Positions 6,764-12,757 of a stretch of DNA of 18,001 nt are shown here, piece by piece. The position numbers were made by a program, and so were the translations under genes. The DNA comes from Acidimicrobiales bacterium (GTDB lineage Bacteria > Actinomycetota > Acidimicrobiia > Acidimicrobiales > CADCSY01). The stretch lies in NCBI GenBank assembly GCA_030447125.1, contig JAUJLZ010000001.1:10312-28312 (forward strand), read 5' to 3'. Positions within the stretch are counted from its first letter, which is position 1. Every line of letters begins with the position of its first letter. The notes beneath the pieces are model-generated. The model did no database searches, was not told the DNA's origin, and saw nothing but the letters and a program-made list of their open reading frames with translations.

Positions 6764-7720
6764 TCAGAGCCAGTCCCGCCGGGAGAAGAAGCGGTAGCCC
6801 GCGATGGTGATGGCCACCATGAGGCCCAAGGCAAAGGGGTAGCCGAAGCGCCAGCGCAGTTCGGGCATGTGTTCGAAGTTCATCCCGTAGATGCCCGCCA
6901 CCAAGGTGGAGCCCAACAGGATGGCGCCCCACGACGTCATGCGCTTCATCACCTGGTTCATGTGGTTGGATGTGAGCGCCAGGTGGGCGTCCACGGCGTT
7001 TCCCACCAGCTCCCGCTGGCTGTCGAGGCTCTCCACTGCCCGCAGCACGTGGTCGTAGACGTCTTGAAGGTGGAGCCGGGTGGCGTCGTCGACCCAGGCG
7101 ACGTCGCCTCGCATCAGCGCCCCCAACACGTCGCGCAGGGGCACCAGCACCCGGCGGAACTCGACCAGGCGCCGCCGGAGAGAGAGCAGCTCACCTTGGA
7201 TGGCGCCTCCTGCCTCCCACTGTTCGGTGAGAACCTGTTCCTCGAAGTCCTCAACCGTGTCCTCGAAGGCATCCACAGCTTCGAAGTAGCCGTCGACCAG
7301 CTCGTCGAGGATGGAGTAGACGAGGTAGCCGACGTCGACATGGCCGCCGCCGCGCTCGATGCGGGCCCGCACGGCGTCGAGGCCCCAATGCTCGCCAGCC
7401 CGGTTGCGCTCGCGCACGCTGACGACCCAGTTGCATCCCACGAACAGATCGACCTCGGCCAACTCCTTGGAGTAGGCGACGAGGAAGGCGTGGGTGGGGT
7501 AGTGCTCGAGCTTCGGCCGCTGGCCGTGCTTGCGGGCGTCTTCCATGGCCAGGGGGTGGAGCTCGAACTCCTCGGCCACCCGGGCAAAGTCATCGTCGGT
7601 GGGATCGACCAGGTCCACCCACAGTACGCAGCCCTTGCGAGCGACGTTGTCGGAGATCTCCTTCGGATCATCGATCGGGGTGCAGCCGGCCGCGTCGTAG
7701 GTGCGAACGGCGATGGTCAC
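6764..7720 (-). CDS. corA: CorA-family magnesium/divalent cation channel protein
   Basis: 318 residues, usual length for the family. A large cytosolic alpha/beta N-domain and long helices (about 135-260) precede two C-terminal membrane helices (about 263-282 and 293-312). The signature YGMN (278-281; GMN at 279-281) closes the first helix, followed by the acidic loop FEHMPEL. The C-terminus ends in basic FFSRRDWL. CorA proteins form pentamers that let Mg2+ (sometimes Co2+ or Ni2+) in. Zinc-exporting relatives share the GMN motif, so direction cannot be settled. The start is GTG 7720, 16 bp after the SPFH stop; the ribosome site is weak, so translation may be coupled to the upstream gene. It is the last gene of an nfeD-SPFH-corA operon and convergent with the PhoU/TrkA_C gene. 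Confidence 0.9.
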   Translation of the reverse strand: MTIAVRTYDAAGCTPIDDPKEISDNVARKGCVLWVDLVDPTDDDFARVAEEFELHPLAMEDARKHGQRPKLEHYPTHAFLVAYSKELAEVDLFVGCNWVVSVRERNRAGEHWGLDAVRARIERGGGHVDVGYLVYSILDELVDGYFEAVDAFEDTVEDFEEQVLTEQWEAGGAIQGELLSLRRRLVEFRRVLVPLRDVLGALMRGDVAWVDDATRLHLQDVYDHVLRAVESLDSQRELVGNAVDAHLALTSNHMNQVMKRMTSWGAILLGSTLVAGIYGMNFEHMPELRWRFGYPFALGLMVAITIAGYRFFSRRDWL

Positions 7721-7736
7721 GTGGGAACGGGGCTGC

Positions 7737-8699
7737 TCATCCGGGACCGGGGCGTGCGGGCGACGGCCGCTCCGACAGGAGCTCGGCCACCCCGGCCAGC
7801 GACCCGAGGAGGCCAGCCCCGTCGGTGGGCAGGAAGATCTTGGTGGCCTGGCCCTCGGCCACGTGGCGCAGGGCCTCGAAGTAGCGAAGGGCGAGCACCT
7901 CGGGGGTGGCGCCACCGTCGTGGATGGCGGAGAAGACGCTGCGGATGGCGGCCGCTTCACCTTCGGCCACGGTGAGCTGGCGGAAGCGTTCGGCGTCGGC
8001 CACGGCCCGGGTGGCCTCGGCCTCGCCCTCAGCGTCGAGGATGTTGCGCTGCTTGCGCCCCTCGGCTTCGAGGATGCCCGCCGCCTTCTCGCCCTCGGCC
8101 CGGGTGATGGCCGCCTCGCGCGAGCCCTGGGCCTCGGTCACCACGGCCCGGCGGGTGCGCTCGGCCTTCATCACCTCGTGCATGGCCGACATCACGTCAG
8201 GCGGCGGGTCGACCCGTTGTATCTCCACCCGCACCACCCGCACGCCCCAGTTGTCGGTGGCGTCGTCGAGGATGGTGCGAAGCGTGGTGTTGATCGTGTC
8301 GCGGGAGGTGAGGGCCTGGTCGAGCTGGAGGTCGCCCACCACGTTGCGCAGGTTGGTCTGGGCCAGCTTGATGATGGCCAGGATGAAGTTGCCGATGTTG
8401 TAGACGAGGCGCTGGGCGTCGGTGGCCTCGTAGTAGACGACGGCGTCCACGGACACGACCACGTTGTCGGAGGTGATGACCTCCTGGGGTGGCACGTCGA
8501 TGACCTGCTCTCGCATGTCGACCTTGGTGATGCGGTCGATGCCGGGGATGATGATGCGCAGCCCCGGGTCGACGGTCTGCTTGTACTTGCCCAGCCGCTC
8601 GACGATGCCCCGCTCGAAGGGCCGGACGATCTTGACGCCCGAGGCGACGTAGACCACGAGGAGGAGTGCGATGACGGCGAGGACGGCGATGATGGTCAT
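7737..8699 (-). CDS. SPFH-domain (stomatin/paraslipin-like, QmcA-type) membrane protein
   Basis: 320 residues. One N-terminal membrane segment (about 3-21) is followed by the SPFH/band-7 domain (about 22-180: GVKIVRPFERGIVERLGKYK, then DVPPQEVITSDNVVVSVDAV). A Glu/Ala-rich coiled coil follows (about 179-252, with repeated EAEG and DAEGEAEA runs), then a C-terminal tail with LRYFEALRHVAEGQATKIFLP, which is typical of paraslipins. Such proteins oligomerise into ring or cage scaffolds in membrane microdomains and partner with NfeD proteins. The start is ATG 8699 with AGGAGCG 9 nt upstream; that site overlaps the nfeD stop codon, which indicates coupled translation. The last residues are Pro-rich and vary in the family. 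Confidence 0.93.
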   Translation of the reverse strand: MTIIAVLAVIALLLVVYVASGVKIVRPFERGIVERLGKYKQTVDPGLRIIIPGIDRITKVDMREQVIDVPPQEVITSDNVVVSVDAVVYYEATDAQRLVYNIGNFILAIIKLAQTNLRNVVGDLQLDQALTSRDTINTTLRTILDDATDNWGVRVVRVEIQRVDPPPDVMSAMHEVMKAERTRRAVVTEAQGSREAAITRAEGEKAAGILEAEGRKQRNILDAEGEAEATRAVADAERFRQLTVAEGEAAAIRSVFSAIHDGGATPEVLALRYFEALRHVAEGQATKIFLPTDGAGLLGSLAGVAELLSERPSPARPGPG

Positions 8700-8711
8700 T
8701 GGTTGGCGCTC

Positions 8712-9227
8712 CTAGTCGACGATGTCGGGGTCGCGTGCACCCGGAACGGGTCCAGGGCGAGGTCGGGGAGCGATCTGGTCGAGGGGCCAGACCACCAGGC
8801 GGGTACCGGACAGGTCGACCACCTTGACCACGGTCCCGGTCTCGATGCTGAGGCCCTCCAGGCTCTCGGCTCGCCACTCGGCCCGGCCCAGGCGAACGAG
8901 GCCCGTGGCCTGGGGACCCGGAGGGATGGCCTCGAGCACCGTGGCCGTCTGGCCGATCCAGCGCCGGGCGCCGATGCCTTCGCTCGAGGAGCCCAGGTCG
9001 AGGCGACGGGCCAGGGGTCGAGTGGCGACCACGCCAGCGACGGACACGACCACGAACACCAGCCATTCGATGCCCACCGGGACCCCGGTGAAGGCCAACA
9101 CGGCAGCCGCTGCACCGCCGGCGGCGAAGGGCAGGAGGAAGAAGGAGCCCGCCGTGGCCATCTCCCCGATGGCGCCACCGGCGGCGACCGCCAGCCAGAT
9201 CCAGCGCCAGACCTCGGGGGAATCCAC
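8712..9227 (-). CDS. NfeD-family membrane protein (short form)
   Basis: 171 residues. Three hydrophobic segments (about 8-22, 28-48 and 53-69) are followed by an OB-fold-like C-terminal domain (about 88-152, IGQTATVLEAIPPGPQATGL then VRLGRAEWRAES and GTVVKVVDLSGTRLVVWPL). This is the short NfeD form without the N-terminal ClpP-like protease. NfeD proteins pair with SPFH proteins, and that gene follows 12 bp downstream. The start is GTG 9227: TAGCCT lies 7 nt upstream on the minus strand, so the message is probably leaderless, and the apparent GGGAGG is too close to act as a ribosome site. It is the first gene of the nfeD-SPFH-corA operon. A Pro/Arg-rich tail follows the OB-fold. Confidence 0.88.
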   Translation of the reverse strand: MDSPEVWRWIWLAVAAGGAIGEMATAGSFFLLPFAAGGAAAAVLAFTGVPVGIEWLVFVVVSVAGVVATRPLARRLDLGSSSEGIGARRWIGQTATVLEAIPPGPQATGLVRLGRAEWRAESLEGLSIETGTVVKVVDLSGTRLVVWPLDQIAPRPRPGPVPGARDPDIVD

Positions 9228-9240
9228 GCCTCCCAGGCTA
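9228..9240 (-). promoter_or_regulatory. Leaderless-type -10 box for the nfeD operon
   Basis: On the minus strand TAGCCT (9235-9240) lies 7 nt before the GTG at 9227. The left arm of the inverted repeat (9257-9266) lies 16 nt upstream of this box, in the -35 zone. Confidence 0.5.
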
Positions 9241-9256
9241 CCGCCCCACCTCCACC

Positions 9257-9308
9257 CGTTCTTTCGTCTGTGGGGCGCTACCTGGTGGAGCTCAGCGCCG
9301 AAAGAACG
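9257..9308. repeat. Inverted repeat with nested hairpin, copy 2 (nfeD/mca intergenic)
   Basis: CGTTCTTTCG (9257-9266) and CGAAAGAACG (9299-9308) are identical to the arms at 3987-4034. Between them an 8-nt unpaired stretch (9267-9274) is followed by an inner stem GCGCT/AGCGC (9275-9279 with 9294-9298) whose right side abuts the outer right arm. The interior sequence differs from copy 1 but the layout is the same. The right arm ends 26 nt before the mca ATG and 12 nt before its TAGCTT box. Confidence 0.75.
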
Positions 9309-9320
9309 AGCGGGCGGCGC

Positions 9321-9334
9321 TAGCTTTGCCAGCG
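9321..9334 (+). promoter_or_regulatory. Leaderless-type -10 box for the mca-like gene
   Basis: TAGCTT (9321-9326) lies 8 nt before the ATG at 9335, with no ribosome site between. Confidence 0.45.
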
Positions 9335-10231
9335 ATGGCTTCGTCCGACGCACCCCCCACTCATGACCGCGGGCTCTGCCTCATGACGGTGCACGCCCAC
9401 CCCGACGACGAGGCATCCAAGGGAGCGGGGACGGTGGCCCGAGCCCGGGCCGAGGGCATCCACACCGTGTTGGTGTGCTGCACCGGGGGAGAAGAGGGCG
9501 AGATCCTCAACCCGGCCATGGACAGCCCAGAGGTGCGTGAGCGCCTGCCCGAGGTGCGCCTCGAGGAGCTGGCCGCTTCGATGGAGGTCATCGGCTACGA
9601 CGACCTCGTCCTCCTCGGCTACCGGGACTCAGGCATGGCCGGGGCGCCGGCCAACGAGGATCCCCGTTGCTTCGCTCGGGCCGACCACGACGAGGCGGTG
9701 GGCCGGCTGGTGCGTGCCATCCGGGCGCATCGCCCCCAGGTGCTGGTGATCTACGGCGACGACCAGCGCGGCTACCCCCACCCCGATCACCTGCGGGTGC
9801 ACGAGATCGGGGTGGCCGCCTTCGAAGCCGCCGGCGACCCTCAGGCCCATCCCGAGGCCGGGGACCCCTGGCAGCCGCTGAAGCTGTACTACACCGTGTG
9901 GTCTCGCGCCCGGGTGCTGGCCACCCACGAGCGGTTCCTCGCCCTCGGCCTGGAGTCCCCGTTCACCGAGGAGTGGATGGAGCGGCCCGACCAGGACGAC
10001 CGCATCACCACCCAGGTCGACATCTCCGACTTCGCCGACATCCGGGCCCGGGCCTTGTTGGCCCATCGCACCCAGGTCGACCCGGAGTCCAAGATGTGGT
10101 TCGGGCTTCCCCCTGAGGAGGCCCGGACCGTGCACCCCTTCGACGACTACCAGCTGGCCCGCTCCCTGGTCGACAGCCGCCAGCCCGAGGACGACCTGTT
10201 CGCCGGGGTCGGTGACCGGGTGATGGGCTAG
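9335..10231 (+). CDS. mca: Mycothiol S-conjugate amidase-like PIG-L deacetylase
   Basis: 298 residues. It is a PIG-L/LmbE-fold zinc hydrolase with AHPDDEASKG (21-30; His22 and Asp25 as metal ligands, Asp24 as likely base) and YPHPDHLRVHE (147-157; His149 and His152). TGGEEGEILNP (50-60) and the 'PxxGDPWQPLKLYY'-type region resemble Mca more than MshB. Mca cleaves mycothiol-toxin conjugates, releasing glucosaminyl-inositol and an exported mercapturic acid. MshB, which makes mycothiol, has the same fold and cannot be wholly excluded. Mycothiol chemistry is confined to actinobacteria, which fits the host. The start is ATG 9335; TTG 9326 is possible but would overlap the TAGCTT box. The SCP2 gene follows after 11 bp. 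Confidence 0.87.
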   Translation: MASSDAPPTHDRGLCLMTVHAHPDDEASKGAGTVARARAEGIHTVLVCCTGGEEGEILNPAMDSPEVRERLPEVRLEELAASMEVIGYDDLVLLGYRDSGMAGAPANEDPRCFARADHDEAVGRLVRAIRAHRPQVLVIYGDDQRGYPHPDHLRVHEIGVAAFEAAGDPQAHPEAGDPWQPLKLYYTVWSRARVLATHERFLALGLESPFTEEWMERPDQDDRITTQVDISDFADIRARALLAHRTQVDPESKMWFGLPPEEARTVHPFDDYQLARSLVDSRQPEDDLFAGVGDRVMG

Positions 10232-10242
10232 CCTCGCTCCCG
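10229..10242 (+). promoter_or_regulatory. -10 box overlapping the mca stop codon
   Basis: TAGCCT (10229-10234) contains the mca TAG stop and lies 8 nt before the ATG at 10243. The SCP2 gene has no visible ribosome site, so a leaderless transcript of its own is likely. Confidence 0.4.
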
Positions 10243-10629
10243 ATGGTGAAGTACCTCTCCGCCGAGTGGATGGCGCTGCTCAAGGACCTGGCTGCCGAGT
10301 TCCCCGAGACCCCCGGTGCCACCGCCCGCCTGCAGTACGTCGTCACCGGCGGACCTGACGGCGAGATCCGGTACCACCACGTCATCGAGAACGGCCAGAC
10401 GCTCGAGCACGCCCTGGGTGAGGATCCCGACGCCGAGGTGACCCTCACCTCCTCCTACGACGACAAGATGAAGGTCGACAAGGGCGAGCTCGATGCCAAC
10501 GCCGCCTTCATGCAGGGCCGGGTGAAGCTGACGGGCAACATCGCCAAGGTGATGGCCCTGCTCCCGCTGACCGCCAAGCCGGAGTACAAGGACATCCTGG
10601 CCAAGGTGCGCGAGCAGACCGAGTTCTAG
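10243..10629 (+). CDS. SCP2 sterol-binding domain protein
   Basis: 128 residues, a single SCP2-like domain with no signal or membrane segment. The family pattern is clear: an N-terminal helix (SAEWMALLKDLAAEFPE, 6-22), beta strands (LQYVVTGGPDGEIRYHHVIE), then the core DPDAEVTLTSSYDD, the glycine step GELDANAAFMQGRVKLTGNIAKVM and a closing helix. SCP2 domains bind lipids or acyl-CoA in a hydrophobic tunnel. Many actinobacteria carry them as single-domain proteins whose ligand is unknown. It follows mca by 11 bp, but co-function with mycothiol chemistry is not implied. It is followed 3 nt after its stop by a hairpin shared with the corA 3' end. Confidence 0.9.
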   Translation: MVKYLSAEWMALLKDLAAEFPETPGATARLQYVVTGGPDGEIRYHHVIENGQTLEHALGEDPDAEVTLTSSYDDKMKVDKGELDANAAFMQGRVKLTGNIAKVMALLPLTAKPEYKDILAKVREQTEF

Positions 10630-10632
10630 GCT

Positions 10633-10664
10633 TCGCCCTCACTCGCTTCGCTCCGTTCGGGCGA
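10633..10664 (+). repeat. Post-stop hairpin with conserved 20-nt loop, copy B (after SCP2 gene)
   Basis: TCGCCC (10633-10638) pairs with GGGCGA (10659-10664) around the loop TCACTCGCTTCGCTCCGTTC (10639-10658), which is identical in sense to copy A at 6726-6757. It begins 3 nt after the TAG stop of the SCP2 gene. The rest of the gap to 10790 holds no credible gene. Confidence 0.75.
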
Positions 10665-10790
10665 GCTGACTGAGCTTCGGCCGACGGGCAAAGCCGCCGA
10701 CCTCCGCACAGAACACCTTCTCGGCGAGCTTCACCCGCCGGGTCGTCATCCACACGGGGGCCGCCTTGGCGGCGCTCGTGGCCGGCGAGC

Positions 10791-11633
10791 TCAGGCCGGC
10801 ACCGCGGAGCGCTGGAGGTCCCGTAGCTCCCGGTAGCCGATGAGGGTGATGCCGGCCCGCTCGGCCAGGGCCCGGAGGTCGTGGTCGTCGACGAGGAGGT
10901 GGTGGTCGTCGCTTCGTGCCGGCCAGTCGTGGGTCAGGGCCCGTAGCTCGGCGCTGTCGATGGCCGGGCGGGCATCGATCTCGGTGACCCCGGGTGCCAG
11001 CTCGAACAGGGCCCGCTCGAGGACCTTGCGGGCGCCGCTCTCCCGGGTTCGGAGGACCCGATCGGGGAACACGACCCCCTCCTCGGCGGCCAGGCGCCGG
11101 AAGGGGAAGCCCACCGCCCGCTCCGACGCACCGTCGGGAAGCTGGATGGGCAGACCGAAGTCGACGGCGAGCTCGAGGTAGATGTCGAAGAACTCGGGAC
11201 GCAGGGCCAACGTGGTCAGGTGCGACCCGAGGTGGCTGACGTCGAAGCCCCACAGGATGGCCCGCTCGATCTGGGTGCGGCACTCCCGACGGACCTCGTC
11301 GAGGTCGCCGTGGTCCCAGACCTCGGCACAGCTCCGGGGAAATCCGCCGTCGCCGTCGAGCAGTGAAGGTGCCTGGGTGAGGGGTGCCCAGCGGTAGAGG
11401 TCCCACTCGGCGTTGAGGGTGAGCTCGACGCCGATGTCCTCCCCGCGGTAGCGACCGGCCGCCTCCCGGGACCACGGGCAGGGGACCATCAAGCGGGCAC
11501 TGGTGGCGATCCCCTCCCGCAGGGCGTCGTAGCAGCCGACGTTGGCGGCGTGACTGGTCCCCAAGCCGTCACAACCGAGGATGAGGAGTCGGGCGTGGGC
11601 GGGATAGCCGAGCCGTTCGACCAGCGCAGGCAT
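10791..11633 (-). CDS. YdjC-family carbohydrate deacetylase-like protein with altered metal site
   Basis: 280 residues. The fold is that of YdjC/ChbG deacetylases: ARLLILGCDGLGTSHAANVG (14-33) occupies the position of the family's NADDFG strand, DIGVELTLNAEW (67-78) that of the GVHLTL strand, and DVSHLGSHLTTLALRPEFFD (131-150) that of the SHxH region. Family enzymes remove acetyl groups from chito-oligosaccharides or related sugars with a metal held by Asp-His-His. Here the second Asp of the NADDFG motif is Gly23 and the His of GVHL is Glu70, while His134 and His138 remain. Catalysis may be lost or changed. The start is ATG 11633, with TACCGT 7 nt upstream, 35 nt after the nuclease stop; an open frame to 11693 would overlap that gene. 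A closely related subfamily may have its own variant motif. Confidence 0.75.
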   Translation of the reverse strand: MPALVERLGYPAHARLLILGCDGLGTSHAANVGCYDALREGIATSARLMVPCPWSREAAGRYRGEDIGVELTLNAEWDLYRWAPLTQAPSLLDGDGGFPRSCAEVWDHGDLDEVRRECRTQIERAILWGFDVSHLGSHLTTLALRPEFFDIYLELAVDFGLPIQLPDGASERAVGFPFRRLAAEEGVVFPDRVLRTRESGARKVLERALFELAPGVTEIDARPAIDSAELRALTHDWPARSDDHHLLVDDHDLRALAERAGITLIGYRELRDLQRSAVPA

Positions 11634-11646
11634 GACCTGCACGGTA
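11634..11646 (-). promoter_or_regulatory. Possible leaderless -10 box for the YdjC-like gene
   Basis: TACCGT (minus strand, 11641-11646) lies 7 nt before the ATG. It could give the gene its own transcript even though it follows an operon. Confidence 0.35.
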
Positions 11647-11668
11647 CCCGCCGGCTGTGTCGGCGGAC

Positions 11669-12187
11669 CTAGGCGTCGGGACAGGCCGACCACAGCCCGC
11701 GCCCATCGTCGCGGGCCTGGGCCGCCGCCGCGGTGAGCTCGTCGGCGTGCGCCACGTTGGGGGGATAGGTCAGCACGGCCGCGAAGCCCTCGCGCACGAG
11801 GGCGAGGTTGACGAAGGTCCCGTCGTCGCTGCGGTACACGTAGGCGAGGAGACGGTCGAAGCGGTCGCGCCCCTCCACGTCGCGCACCAGCCGCACCTCA
11901 CTGCCCGGAGGCAGCATCGACGCGGTGTGCTCGGACGCCTCCCGCCCGAAGCACTCCACGGGCGAGCGGGGATCGACGCTCTCGGGCGTGTCGATCCCGA
12001 GCAGGCGGACGGTCTCGTCGACACTGCCGATGCGGACCTCGATGGTGTCGCCGTCGACCACCCGCAGCACCTCGGCCTGGCCGGGCTCGCCCGGCGCTGC
12101 ACTCCCCCCTCCACCACAGGCGGCGCTCACGACGAGGGCCACCACCAGCAACCTCCCCCACCCCCGGGGCCCGGCCGAGGTCCTCAC
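11669..12187 (-). CDS. Secreted thermonuclease (staphylococcal nuclease-like) lipoprotein
   Basis: 172 residues. A lipoprotein signal ends in VSAAC (Cys24), followed by a Gly/Ala-rich stretch. The SNase domain (about 38-168) has VVDGDTIEV (43-51), RLLGIDTPES (61-70; Arg61, Asp66, Glu69), ECFGREAS (78-85) and RDRFDRLLAYVY (107-118; Arg112). These match the Ca2+ and catalytic residues of micrococcal nuclease (Asp21, Arg35, Asp40, Glu43, Arg87), so it is probably active against DNA or RNA outside the membrane, for scavenging or competition. The start is GTG at 12185-12187, overlapping the stop of the 76-residue protein in a GTGA overlap, hence coupled translation. It belongs to the minus-strand run that begins with the Cys-rich protein. 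Confidence 0.92.
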   Translation of the reverse strand: MRTSAGPRGWGRLLVVALVVSAACGGGGSAAPGEPGQAEVLRVVDGDTIEVRIGSVDETVRLLGIDTPESVDPRSPVECFGREASEHTASMLPPGSEVRLVRDVEGRDRFDRLLAYVYRSDDGTFVNLALVREGFAAVLTYPPNVAHADELTAAAAQARDDGRGLWSACPDA

Positions 12188-12414
12188 GCGGCTCGCGTGG
12201 CTCCTCGCCCATCGCTGGAGTCGGTGCTGCGCCTGAGGATCTCCCTGGCTGCGGCCACGCCCCTACGGCCCACCTCGCGGGTCTGGGCATCGAGACGCCA
12301 GACCGGCTCGTCGGTCTCCAGGAGGGCCAGCTGGCCCGGGTCGGCCTGCTCTCGCCGCAGACGGCTCATCGGATCGACCCGGCCGGCTCGGGTGGCCCTG
12401 GCCACCGTCGTCAC
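12184..12414 (-). CDS. Small conserved-looking hypothetical protein (76 residues)
   Basis: 76 residues, family not named. It is arginine-rich, with a central stretch LETDEPVWRLDAQTREVGRR (32-51) that continues into a helix rich in Ala and Arg (RGVAAAREIL). No signal or membrane segment is seen. The start is GTG at 12412-12414, which overlaps the stop of the Cys-rich gene by 4 nt (GTGA), and its own stop overlaps the nuclease GTG the same way. This double overlap is the main evidence that it is a real gene. The helix resembles ones I associate with small actinobacterial proteins of unknown role, but that is memory, not a search. A DNA- or membrane-surface-binding role is possible given the charge. 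Confidence 0.7.
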   Translation of the reverse strand: MTTVARATRAGRVDPMSRLRREQADPGQLALLETDEPVWRLDAQTREVGRRGVAAAREILRRSTDSSDGRGATRAA

Positions 12415-12701
12415 GCGGCCCGGGCCACGAGCCCAGCCTCAGTACGTCCCGCTCCCGGGTCTTCGTCACCCGTACAGCCGCACGGCGACACCAGCTCGGT
12501 GCAGGAGATCCACCAGGTGTGCAGATCGGGCTCGGCCCCGCAGGCCTCGAGCTCCGGGCACGCCAGTGCGCCATCGGCGTGCAGGACCAAGGTGGCGTGG
12601 CAGTGGGCCAACCCGGCGACGCACGGACCGCAGCACTCGCGATCGCCCGGCTGGCGATCGCTCGCCTTGATGTCTGTTCCTCTTCGGTTCCAGGACCACA
12701 T
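12411..12701 (-). CDS. Cys/His-rich small protein, probable zinc-binding
   Basis: 96 residues from ATG 12701 (ends in ALACPELEACGAEPDLHTWW, then SCTELVSPCGC and an acidic, variable tail). Nine Cys (23, 24, 27, 34, 48, 54, 67, 74, 76) and several His (33, 35, 41, 61) are arranged as ECCGPC, LAHCHATLV and PCGC, which suggests one or two zinc sites. The CHATLVLHADG piece resembles a small actinobacterial family of unknown role that I recall but cannot name. A longer reading from a TTG at 12731 is open, but GGGA lies 6 nt before the ATG, so the ATG is preferred. The stop overlaps the next gene's GTG by 4 nt. The ferritin-like gene lies 51 bp upstream on the same strand. Confidence 0.68.
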   Translation of the reverse strand: MWSWNRRGTDIKASDRQPGDRECCGPCVAGLAHCHATLVLHADGALACPELEACGAEPDLHTWWISCTELVSPCGCTGDEDPGAGRTEAGLVARAA

Positions 12702-12736
12702 GCATCCCAGTATGAAGAGGGGGTGAGACAAGAACT

Positions 12737-12757
12737 CCTGAGCGGGCCTCCGTCAGG
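12737..12757 (-). terminator. Weak hairpin after the ferritin-like gene
   Basis: CCTGA (12737-12741) pairs with TCAGG (12753-12757) and overlaps the ferritin-like stop codon; the minus strand is then mildly T-rich (GTTCTTGTCT). The stem is only 5 bp, so read-through into the Cys-rich gene is likely. Confidence 0.25.

Noticed and set aside
7080..7289. Short plus-strand frame rich in Ser/Arg inside corA
   Set aside because: Shadow of the corA coding sequence.
7721..9323. Plus-strand 540-codon frame opposite corA, SPFH and nfeD
   Set aside because: It runs antisense to three recognisable genes and is rich in His/Asp/Gly with no domain.
9299..9326. CGAAAGAACG as an ECF-sigma -35 element (GGAAC-like)
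   Set aside because: The distance from the arm to the next -10-like box differs among the flanking genes (12, 16 and about 19 nt), which does not fit a fixed sigma-factor spacing.
10639..10749. Minus-strand 36-codon frame ending in ARTERSE
   Set aside because: Its end is simply the conserved 20-nt loop read as protein; no ribosome site and no support beyond the repeat.
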